Both the position numbers and the translations under genes were made by a program. 64,000 nucleotides of DNA, from assembly GCF_032854445.1 (NCBI RefSeq), contig NC_088303.1, forward strand, positions 30,079,501 to 30,143,500, in the 5' to 3' direction. Of this stretch, positions 1 through 8,335 are shown in pieces. This DNA comes from Liolophura sinensis. Its lineage: Eukaryota; Mollusca; Polyplacophora; Chitonida; Chitonidae. Numbering within the stretch: position 1 is the stretch's first letter; the number at the start of each line of letters is the position of its first letter. The notes below the pieces were generated by a model. That model was not told the DNA's origin, ran no database searches, and saw only the letters and a list, made by a program, of their open reading frames with translations.

Positions 1-721
1 AGCACACAATGGCTCGTGTCAGCTAAGCCCCCGAGTCGCGAGCCCGGGCCGGGGCGGGCTTTGTCAAGCTTGAGTTATGTGTACCATTAAAATCGTAGGC
101 CACTTGATCAGCGAATGCTGTGGGCTGTGTCGAGTAGAGCCGCTCAGTTCGTGGGCACGATCAACGTCAGACATCTGAGTACTGGTCAGAGAAAACCCAG
201 CTTAAAAACAAACTTTACTTGAACAGATTAAGTAACGTGTGAGCAAGGCGAGGATAATTCGATATTAGCGTGTTAATTTATTTATGCGTTGTGGGTGGCG
301 CGGTTTGTTTTTAATTCGTCTTGCAATGACAAGCATTACTGAGAATGTCATAGCTTGCATTATTAATGACATCAAAAAAACAAGAGTGCCTGTATTATAT
401 ATATGCTTATGTAAATCGAAAAAGTTTCCCATGCCCGAAATCGATAAATTAGTCAATAAGTATGGCTAATAAAATCAAATATGTAAATATAAACTAGATC
501 TATATACACCCGAGGGTACATACGGGCGATTTTAAGTGGGTGGGAGAGGGTGAGCATGCCAGCACAGAAAACTGTTAAGCGGTGCTATTAAAATGTCTCT
601 ATCATATGTCCCGGGACATACTCTTTTTTAGGCGCCCCCAGTCTGAATTATCGCAATCTCTGATCAGTATCAACTCTTAACGGCCCGCTTGTCTATCTCG
701 GTGCTCGCTATGGGAGGAGAT
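1..721. other. Upstream flank of HES gene 1, no gene seen
   Basis: The first 60 bases are GC-rich, the rest is mixed. A weaker ATGGGAA (RTGGGAA type) lies on the - strand at 426-432. The short open frames here resemble no protein I know. This is probably distal promoter sequence. Confidence 0.4.
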
Positions 722-729
722 TTCCCACA
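722..729 (-). promoter_or_regulatory. Upstream Su(H)/CSL site of HES gene 1
   Basis: TTCCCACA on the + strand is TGTGGGAA on the - strand, a perfect YGTGGGAA octamer. It lies about 300 bases upstream of the TATA box and faces the site at 972-979. The 243-base gap is too long for the classical head-to-head paired Su(H) site of 15-17 bases. Confidence 0.5.
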
Positions 730-797
730 CTTCGGTCTTAGCGCCAACTTGGGGACGACAAACAATGTAGACAGGAAATGTACATGGATACTAATAC

Positions 798-880
798 GGC
801 ACGCGACAGCGCACTGCTTGGTATGCGGGACGCGACCGTGATTGACAGCCCGAAACAGCCCGATTAGAACGACCCACGTG
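798..880. promoter_or_regulatory. Candidate HES autoregulatory sites upstream of gene 1
   Basis: GGCACGCG at 798-805 matches the class C site preferred by Hairy/HES repressors, and CACGTG at 875-880 is a class B E-box. HES genes often repress themselves through such sites, and their place between the two Su(H) sites fits that. Short motifs like these can occur by chance. Confidence 0.4.
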
Positions 881-971
881 ACTGGGGCCATAGATCATTT
901 GCTGACGGCAATCTCAACAGGTTTCAGAACAACAGCTGTGATCTGATTGGCTGATGGCAGCAGTATGCGAC

Positions 972-1033
972 CGTGGGAAACTTCACATTTCGTCTTCACA
1001 GGCGCGTTCCGGCATGTGACCACCGCTATAAAG
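972..1033 (+). promoter_or_regulatory. Core promoter of HES gene 1: Su(H)/CSL site and TATA box
   Basis: CGTGGGAA at 972-979 is a perfect Su(H)/RBPJ (CSL) octamer. TATAAAG at 1027-1033 is a canonical TATA box, which places transcription start near 1055-1060 and gives a 5' UTR of about 115 bases before the ATG at 1171. An inverted CCAAT (ATTGG, 946-950) and a proneural E-box (ACAGCTG, 932-938) lie just upstream. The motifs are seen directly; Notch control is inferred from the HES family. Confidence 0.7.
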
Positions 1034-1170
1034 AGCCCGAGCTATCGACTGAAGTCAACCACACGACTGGCGTGCTTCTACAGTGCACATCGAACATACC
1101 GGTACACTTTGAATTCCTATATACAGTCACTGAGTGGACTTGGCGAACTTTACCCTGTTGATTAAGCAAG

Positions 1171-1229
1171 ATGGTGGAAACAGTTGGAAACAACCGATCC
1201 ATTCCCCTTAAAGGAAAGAACTTAGAAAG
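1171..1229 (+). CDS. HES gene 1, coding exon 1 (frame disturbed)
   Basis: The ATG at 1171 has an A at -3 and a G at +4, a strong start context. The donor is AAG|GTAAGA at 1230. From 1171 the frame reads MVETVGNNRSIPLKGKNLE and does not match exon 2. The frame that does match exon 2 ends KELRK but meets a TAA at 1209-1211. In gene 2 the corresponding exon ends IRK at a phase-0 junction, so RK here is almost certainly the true end. One extra base in the A-run would join the two halves. Confidence 0.7.
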
Positions 1230-2595
1230 GTAAGAAATGATTATTGTTTAACAAGTTACTGTAATTTACGGAATTAAATTTAAATGTTCTTAAAGGTTTA
1301 TTTCACCTTTGCTTTACTAATGTTATCAACATCCTTCTATCATGCTCCAGTTTATGATTATACGAATGTATGTGTTACTATGTACACTGACTTAGTTTGA
1401 ATAATTGATTTATATCGTTTTGATTTTTATTTTGTAGACAAACAAACCTTTGATGGAAAAGAAACGACGAGCCAGAATCAACACATGTCTGAATCAGTTG
1501 AAGAGCCTTGTCCTACAAGCTATGAATAAAGATGTAAGTATTTCTGAACTTCTGTTGTAATTCTTTAAGTAACGTTGCCCGCTTGTTTAAATTTAGAACA
1601 GGTTGACACTTAGTGTGCGCCTTGCGTGACCCCTCCTGCGGGCGGTGCCGACCTGCCATGTCTATAGATAGCAACAAGTAATGGGAGGTGGTATTGTGAA
1701 GGAATTCTATGAGCTTTACATGAGCCAGTGTAACGGAATCAAGGGACAATTGATTGGAGCGAGCACTTGTTAATGTCTTCGGTCATTACAAAAAGGAAGA
1801 CAGCCAGTGTCTTTAAAGCCAAATTATTTTAGCATTTACTGTCATCTCTATTGTATATATGTTCTCACGTATTTATCTAACATTGACTTAATTTTTGTTT
1901 GTATTTTATCATTGCAGAGCTCACAATATTCCAAGTTAGAAAAGGCTGATATTCTGGAGATGACGGTAAACTTCTTGAAAGCTGTGCCACAACAGAAAGC
2001 CCGAGCCGCATCACACGAAACCGTGGGTGCCATAGCCAAGTACAACTCTGGCTTCACCGAGTGTGCTGCCGAGGTGGGGAGATACTTAGGGTCAGTCCAA
2101 GGCGTGGACGGGGAAGTGCGATCCCGTGTGTTAAATCACCTGTCTCATCGCATGAATGCTATTCAAACGAGTCAGCCAACAGCCCCCCCACCAGCCACTC
2201 ATTCCCAGCCATCCATCCAGCCCGTATACGTTCAAATCCCCAACACCACCCCAGTAATTCCAGGAGTCCATACCGCCAGCTACCCCGCTACCACGCCTGT
2301 ATCCACATCCGGTCCACACCATCAGGGAGCTCTGGTCGTGATGCCATCCGCAGTTGTCCTCCCAACACCAGTCACCGTTCAGCATTCTTGGCAACAACAA
2401 CACCAACAGCAGCAGCTACTCCAGCAGAACTTCGTTATGCCCCTGTCTCCTCCCTCGTCCCGAGGCTGCTCTCCAGTGTCAAGTGTTAGCCAAACACCCG
2501 TACCTGTGAGACACAGTGCTATCCAGGGGGTCCAGAAATCGTCCGTTCCCACGAATGTCGACCTGAAATCTGAGCAGTTATGGCGACCGTGGTGA
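1171..2595 (+). CDS. HES-family bHLH-Orange transcriptional repressor (gene 1, three coding exons, exon 1 out of frame)
   Basis: This gene encodes a Hairy/Enhancer-of-split repressor. Such proteins dimerise, bind E/N-box or class C DNA sites in the nucleus and recruit Groucho/TLE through a C-terminal WRPW. I read exons 1171-1229, 1438-1533 and 1918-2595 with GT-AG junctions. Exon 2 gives the family's proline-containing basic region ([14 protein letters not shown]) and helix 1. Exon 3 gives helix 2 ([12 protein letters not shown]), the Orange domain (about KYNSGFTECAAEVGRYL onward), a Gln-rich stretch, a Pro/Ser-rich tail and LWRPW-stop. The product would be about 277 residues, normal for HES. 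The odd point is exon 1: the ATG at 1171 is one base out of frame with exon 2, although the other frame at its 3' end reads KELRK, as expected before TNKP. Either one base is missing in the A-run near 1210-1217, or translation starts at the ATG at 1453 (252 residues). The family call is very secure; orthology within HES (hes1/hes4/hairy) is not resolved. Confidence 0.93.
1438..1533 (+). CDS. HES gene 1, coding exon 2 (basic region and helix 1)
   Basis: The acceptor is TTTGTAG at 1431-1437 and the donor GAT|GTAAGT at 1534. The exon is 32 codons, phase 0 at both ends, exactly like exon 2 of gene 2. It begins [15 protein letters not shown] and ends QAMNKD. The proline just before the basic region is the HES hallmark. 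An internal ATG at 1453 could start translation if exon 1 really is out of frame. Confidence 0.95.
1918..2595 (+). CDS. HES gene 1, coding exon 3 (helix 2, Orange, tail, WRPW)
   Basis: The acceptor is ATTGCAG at 1911-1917. The exon runs 225 codons to TGA at 2593-2595. Helix 2 is followed without interruption by the Orange domain (about 2038-2160). Gene 2 has an intron at this point, so gene 1 has probably lost one. A run of glutamines with one His lies around 2391-2430. The last four residues are WRPW. Confidence 0.96.
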   Translation, partial: SSQYSKLEKADILEMTVNFLKAVPQQKARAASHETVGAIAKYNSGFTECAAEVGRYLGSVQGVDGEVRSRVLNHLSHRMNAIQTSQPTAPPPATHSQPSIQPVYVQIPNTTPVIPGVHTASYPATTPVSTSGPHHQGALVVMPSAVVLPTPVTVQHSWQQQHQQQQLLQQNFVMPLSPPSSRGCSPVSSVSQTPVPVRHSAIQGVQKSSVPTNVDLKSEQLWRPW

Positions 2596-2865
2596 GGTGC
2601 AAACAATGACAACAGATTCTATTCACTGAAGTGCCAAAACGGACTGACCAAGCTGTGAAAAAAAACATTATCTGACATTTATCCTTTTATTGCTCAAATC
2701 TATGGGACCAAAGTTTATGTATATATTTATATTTTTATATAAATTATTGTATTTTTTGAAGTATTATACCTTCGCTACATGTATTTGGTGCAAGCATTTT
2801 ATATGCTACAATTTATTGGTGATATAAAAGTGAACAATACACATCATATCTGCCTCTGTTGTTCC
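2596..2865 (+). terminator. 3' UTR and probable polyadenylation region of HES gene 1
   Basis: The sequence after the stop is AT-rich. There is no canonical AATAAA, but AATACA at 2836-2841 is a known weak variant and is followed by a TCTGTTGTT stretch that could be the GU-rich downstream element. Cleavage near 2855-2865 is inferred. Confidence 0.35.
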
Positions 2866-3726
2866 GTTTTACGGCGTGTCTCGTTGTACAGTAGATAGTA
2901 AATTACATGTACTAAAATACGTGTATCAGTGATACCCCCTTACCATGGATGGGGTTGAATGCTTCCTCGCAAGGTTCATTTGTTTTGATTTCCGTTTAAC
3001 GTCGCGCAAAAGAATGTTTCACTAACACACGTACGGTACACAGTTGCACACAGTTATTACAAGAGTGCAGGAAGTCCAGAGAAAATCACCGCCCGTCATC
3101 GTCAGGCTCTAGCTAAAGTTTCTCACACACAGGCGGAAGTCAAACCTCAATGGTAACCAAATTCTAGAACGTGACCTCAGAGTGTTGTTTTTGAGGTAAG
3201 ACAAGTATTACATAGGTCTGTATGCATTATGTTTAGTCATAAGACACTAGGAATACTCAAACAAATTACACTCTGTAGAGATAGCCTGCCAGGTATGGGC
3301 CATAATTCTGTTGCGCTTAACGGAACACCCCCTGATGTAAGCTTAGGAAGCGCTTGAATTCTACTACGAGAGCCTAGTTCGTGACTGATTATTCAGGTGA
3401 TGTACATGTGGAGTGAAAATGCATATACATATATATGGCCGCAATGACTAAGCCACAGTCCGGGAAGTCAAAGTACTCTCAGAGCCACGTTTTGCTGTGG
3501 TCACGTGATCGACACTCTGGCTAGCATACCTGGTCACGCGATACATGGGAGGTAACTCTGCCATCCCAAGTTCCTCGTTACCGTGGCACACATGCTTGAG
3601 CTTGTGCATGCCACGTGAACTTTGTTCTTCTGTTTCGTGTCCTTTTATGATAAACGTCACAATTGGAATCACCACAACATTCTATTTCATCGAAGAATTC
3701 AATTTACGAAAGATTAGTGAGTGAGT
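2866..3726. other. Gene-free stretch
   Basis: Unique sequence of mixed composition. I see no exon, RNA gene or repeat family member in it. Confidence 0.4.
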
Positions 3727-4047
3727 GTTTGGGGTTTAACGTCGTAGTTAACAATTTTTCAGTCATATGGCGACGAAGGAACCCTTAGAATGTATGTAAT
3801 GTGCCTCCTGGTTGCAGGAGGATTTCGACCACTCTTTTATCTAGTGCTGCTTTACTGAGTCGCCTTACCGAAGGCAAGTAAGCTACCCCGCCCGAGCCAT
3901 TATACTAATACGGGTCAACCAAGCGTTGCACTATGCCGCTTCATGCTGAACGCCAAGCGAGGAAGTTACAACTTCCTCTTTTAAGGTCTTAGGTGTAGAT
4001 TGACCCTGCATGGATCTACCGCTCCCGAAGCGGACGCTCTATCAACG
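3727..4047 (-). repeat. SINE family B copy
   Basis: Read on the - strand, it begins with a tRNA-like D-arm and anticodon arm (GATAGAGCGTCCGCTTCG at about 4024-4041) and a B-box-like AGGGTCAATCT near 3998-4008. It ends at the left with the family's 3' motif, GACTGAAAAATTGTTAAC, at about 3749-3766. Related copies lie at about 14.1, 18.2-18.6, 18.9-19.1, 34.3-34.6 and 52.8-53.2 kb. Confidence 0.65.
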
Positions 4048-4097
4048 AAAGATAAGAATTGTGAATTATGTTTGTTCCACATTGAGTACACTGTTAG

Positions 4098-4190
4098 TTC
4101 TGTCCGGTTTCCCCCCACCATAATGCTGACCGCCGTAGATGTGAAATATTCTTGAATATGACGTAAAACACCAATCAAAACGATTGAGAT
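4098..4190 (+). repeat. SINE family A, 3' fragment
   Basis: It matches the 3' half of family A: CCACCATAATGCTGACCGCC, then GAAATATTCTTGA and AAAACACCAATCAAA. The tRNA head is missing. It lies next to the family B copy that ends at 4047. Confidence 0.75.
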
Positions 4191-5105
4191 GAAATAGTAT
4201 ATAACTGTAAACAACATACGTGAGATCAGTCACTAGCTATCACCTGGGAACTTTTGAGGCAGACAAATGTTCGCTAAAAAGAATGCCACGAAATTAACTA
4301 TTTTTCTTTTCTGGGCATACAAAAACCCGTGCTACTTTCAAGTCTTCCCGTCCGTGTTTGCACAGAACACTCTCTTACGTGGCCACTGTCAGCTGTATGT
4401 TTATGGTAACCGCTATTCTTATGCGGCGACTCTCTATACACGCGAGTCGGTCGAGTAAGATTGACAAGGTACGGGCGGTAAATCCGTTCCCACGGTCCTG
4501 CTTTGAGTGGGAGGCCACGGGATTTCAGTGTCTCGTGGTTTCTATGACACAAGCTGACATTAATAGGTCGTGGGGTCAGAATTGTGGATTTCCCCCTTGC
4601 ACAACATATGGTCGTGCTTTATCCTGCGTGAAAATGCAATTGCGATGAGTAATACGCTGTTTGTTCAAGCAAGCTCAAAATTGCCTCCATATTTTAAATC
4701 AGATGGGACTGACTTTTGTTACTCGGATTTGTAGAGTTATATTACACGTAACTGTGTGTGAAGCTTTTTTTTCTTGCCCCACCTCCTCCGCCCTCATGCA
4801 TCCCCCCCCCCCACCCACCCTCCGCCGAATGTTTAACTTGTTCCATAGGGAAGTTAACAGAAAAATATTCACATCAATGGAATAGACCGGCTTTTCTTCC
4901 TTACAATTCGTACCGATACATTTTTAGTGTCACACTTTGTATCACTAGTCTGGCCTTGACTAAGTCGGCTATAAGTTCAAATCCAGATCACGCAAGCATA
5001 AGGCTTTAGATTTTTCTGAAAGAACTATCGAGGCATATCGCCTTCCACACGGCTCTTTCTGGTTTCCTTCATTCATAAATCTTACTGTATTTATAGGAAC
5101 AAAAT
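4191..5105. other. Gene-free stretch with a C-rich tract
   Basis: A low-complexity C-rich run lies at about 4800-4825. A perfect Su(H)-type CGTGGGAA lies on the - strand at 4487-4494. No exon is recognised. Confidence 0.4.
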
Positions 5106-5119
5106 ATTCTTGAGTACTG

Positions 5120-5415
5120 GGGTGGGGGGGTGGGGGGGGGGCGGGGGTGGGGCTTCATGGCTCAGTTGGTTAGCACGCTAGGGCACGTAATGACCCAGGA
5201 GCCTCTCACCAATGCGGTCGCTGTGAGTTCCAGTCCAGCTCATGAGGGCTCCCTCTCCGGCCGCACGTGGGAAGGTTGGCCTGCAACCTGACCGCAACCT
5301 GCGGATGGCAGCGGATGACCTATGCCCGGTTTCCACCCACCATAATGCTGGCTGCCGTCGTATAAGTGAAATATTCTGGAGTACGGCTTAAAACGCCAAT
5401 CAAATTAATAAATAA
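5120..5415 (+). repeat. SINE family A, full-length copy with target-site duplication
   Basis: From about 5153 the copy has a tRNA-like head with A box (TGGCTCAGTTGG, 5158-5169) and B box (GTGAGTTCCAGTCC, about 5223-5236). A central domain with CCACCATAATGCTGGC follows, then a tail ending AATTAATAAATAAA. The 14-base ATTCTTGAGTACTG occurs on both sides (5106-5119 and 5416-5429) as a target-site duplication. A G-rich tract (5120-5153) lies inside the duplication, before the tRNA head. The head and layout fit polymerase III tRNA-derived SINEs; membership in the MetaSINE superfamily is a guess. Confidence 0.85.
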
Positions 5416-5666
5416 ATTCTTGAGTACTGTGCAAAATACTGGCCAACTATTCACTGTGCGACGCTAGTATTGGGCCCATCTCACGCAACCCACATGACGG
5501 CGTTGCACGTAGGCCTACTCAAGAAAGGTCACTTATACAATTGTGGTAGGTTGTATGAGCGGTGGAAACTGGAGTATCGCACCCAACACTCTGTTTACAG
5601 GGCACGCAATTCTTAAAGAGAATGTTGGGTAGGACAAAATTTTCGCGGCCTATAACCTAATAACGA

Positions 5667-5881
5667 TTTTTTTTTTTTTTTTTTTTTTTTTGATTGGTGT
5701 TTTACGCCGTACTCAAGAATATTTCACTTATACGACGGCGGCCAGCATTATGGTGGGTGGAAACCGGGCAGAGCCCGGGGGAAACCCACGACCATCCGCA
5801 GGTTGCTGGCAGACCTTCTCACGTACGGCCGGAGAGGAAGCCAGCATGAGCTGGACTTGAACTCACAGCGACCGCATTGGT
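5667..5881 (-). repeat. SINE family A, 5'-truncated copy with target-site duplication
   Basis: It begins on the + strand with 25 T residues (5667-5691), the reverse of a poly-A tail, followed by the family A body. It ends inside the tRNA-like head at ...CGACCGCATTGGT. The 11-base CCTAATAACGA flanks it exactly (5656-5666 and 5882-5892). The intact tail and perfect duplication point to a fairly young insertion. Confidence 0.92.
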
Positions 5882-5892
5882 CCTAATAACGA

Positions 5893-8150
5893 AGTTGAAA
5901 AACAAAATGACAGGCGTTGATTTGAGTTGTCCGATTCGAAAGTTTAAACGGCTGGAAGATGTTGAAAGATGGTTTACCAATATTGGCTTTGATATATTAC
6001 ATGTCATAAAATAGCAAAAATAAAGTAAGATTCGAGCCGGTTTTTTTTGTGAAAGTCCATATGGCCGAAGCTGGGCGTTGTGCTGCAGAAACGTCCAACT
6101 TAGCTTTGGGCTAGTGAAAATCTTACTGTCTCACATCCTATGTTGTGGCCTCGCAGATTTAAAACTATCTCTACTACCTGGTGGATTTCTGGTCGGTGTG
6201 GTTAAGTATGGTTACTGTGGAGTAGCAAAATAGACTGTTGTATACTTTTACATGTTGTATCGGTCCGAAGAAGTATACTGATATTCCTTATTTTATTTGA
6301 GCTCAGCTGCTTGCGGTATATACGCCATTCATTTTCTTGATTGATATATAGATGTGTATGTAGTAACATACTTATCTGGAGCGGAAGTGGAACATAAGAT
6401 ACTTTTCAATACGGTTTTGTCGTTCAACACGTGTCTGACTGAAGGTTGCGTGAGATTCAGCCGTGACAGGGTAGACGGACTTAAGCACAGGGCGCTTAAC
6501 CCAGCCCTTTTATACTTCCGGTATACATTAACTTTTCTGTAGAGGTTTTATCGCCTCGCCCTGACTGACAGCCTCAAGTAGGTGGGGTCAGCACTTTATC
6601 TAAGCCACTATTCAGTTCCTAAACCTTCCGGCTTTATCAAATATTAATGTATTATGCTCATTTTACAACCTCTGTTTTTCCTCGCTTGTAAATTTGACGG
6701 CTCGTATCTGGCCTCAGCGCACTTTCCCATGCCCCCTCCCCACCCAAACCTCGATGGATAGCGTACTTCTTTTCAAGTGGCACACTTCGTCACATCCTGT
6801 GTGCAAATCGGGTAATATTAGGCCTAGCCACCTGACCGTTGTTCAAAAGCTGATAACAGATTTCAATATTTGTAAGTGTAATATAAGAATGTTGTGCCCT
6901 CTCTATATAAAATGAAGTGACGCGTATTCTACAGTGAGCAATGCCCACGGTCAATGTGCCTATATGACGCTATATACAGTAAAACTTCTAGAAGTTATAA
7001 TTTAGTGAGCCATGTTTCTGCGCCGTAAGGATATTCATACGATACTCAAATTCCTGACACAAGTATAAATGCATACCTTTCCTATCATCAAAAATTGACC
7101 CCACAATATTTTGTCCAACAAAATAAATATATATCTAATGTGTCGTGACGACAATTTCTCCCACTCAGCAATTCTTAGTGAGCTCCACAGAATCCTACGT
7201 ATTTTCTTTATCTAGTCGGTTAATTTCTACGAGAGTGTTTGTATCAGGAACAAAATAATATACCATATTCTATATATTCGCTGCAAATCCATTATTTATT
7301 ACATTGTACACCTAATAATTGTACCGCATTTCTGTGTGAGTGTAAATTACAAACATCGTGCACAAACAATTAAGCGGCAAATTAGCAGACTGGAGCTTTA
7401 CAAAGTAATCCCCTTTCTTACATAGGATTTAATATAATTAAGCAGTTTTGAGATCAAATACTTCCATTTCTGATAGGTTTGTGTCCAAACCATTTTGAAA
7501 CAATGAATGCCGTAAAACATCAATGTAGACTTTGATTGGATTAATGGTAATTGTCTAATTAGTGTCGGGAATAAGCACTCAAAATTTGATTATGTTTGTA
7601 TTGTTTAGACTCTATTAACCCACCTGGTTGAGAATCTTGTGATTAAGGAGTAGACTGAGTATAGCTGGCGGTAAACATCAAAACTTTGAAGAAGCAATTA
7701 TATAGCGCCACATTGTCCAGGTGTGTTTGTAAACAACAGCCACTTTAATGCGCAACAGTACAGTCCAGACGGATTTTTGAAACATGTTATGCAATAATTA
7801 GCACATCTGAAGCGAAAATGTTCGGTATTTAATATAATATTGTGTGTTTTGTATGGGGGACTATGATACAGACTCGATTCATTCATAACATTTGACGTCT
7901 TAATGTTATGATGGATTATATACATCACTCCTGCACAAATTTGCTGCAAAGTTTCCTCGAAATTCAGCTTTGAAATTTATAAAAGATATAATCTGACGCA
8001 TTCCCACATAAACTAACTGAAAATTTTCTTAAAGGAAAGGACACTTGACCAAATCTATACATCCATCGGCAAATTGTCCTATAGAGGAAGTTTAAAATGA
8101 GATGCAACCCAATAGAGATATGGCAAAAAAAAAATCGGACAGGCTGAGAC
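5893..8150. other. Gene-free stretch
   Basis: Mostly AT-rich unique sequence. A perfect TGTGGGAA lies on the - strand at 8001-8008. I see no repeat family, exon or RNA gene. Confidence 0.4.
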
Positions 8151-8184
8151 AGCAGAGCGCCGTCGTCACGTTATCTTGTTTAGC

Positions 8185-8335
8185 CAATCAGACTGGAGTC
8201 ATTTCTAAAACAGGAGAACCCGCCTGTTTCCGCTTATGTCTCCCGAGCCCTGATTAGCCCTTATAACCTACATGTGAGTGAGTCCCGACATCGTGTTTCT
8301 TCTTGTTCTAACATGGCGCATCCCATGATCTCGTA
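8185..8335 (+). promoter_or_regulatory. Promoter-like stretch, possible orphan first exon
   Basis: An inverted CCAAT context (GCCAATCAG, about 8184-8192) is followed by a TATA-like CTTATAACC (about 8261-8269) and, about 50 bases later, by ATGGCGCATCCCATGATCTC directly before GTAAGA, a donor-like site. The order resembles the promoter of HES gene 1. Without the donor the ATG meets a stop after seven codons. This could also be chance. Confidence 0.25.

Noticed and set aside
722-979. A classical head-to-head paired Su(H) site upstream of gene 1
   Set aside because: The two octamers are in opposite orientation but 243 bases apart, not the 15-17 of a true pair.
2061-2489. Frames of 142 and 91 codons overlapping HES gene 1 exon 3
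   Set aside because: They are shadows of the real exon, whose frame is fixed by helix 2, Orange and WRPW.
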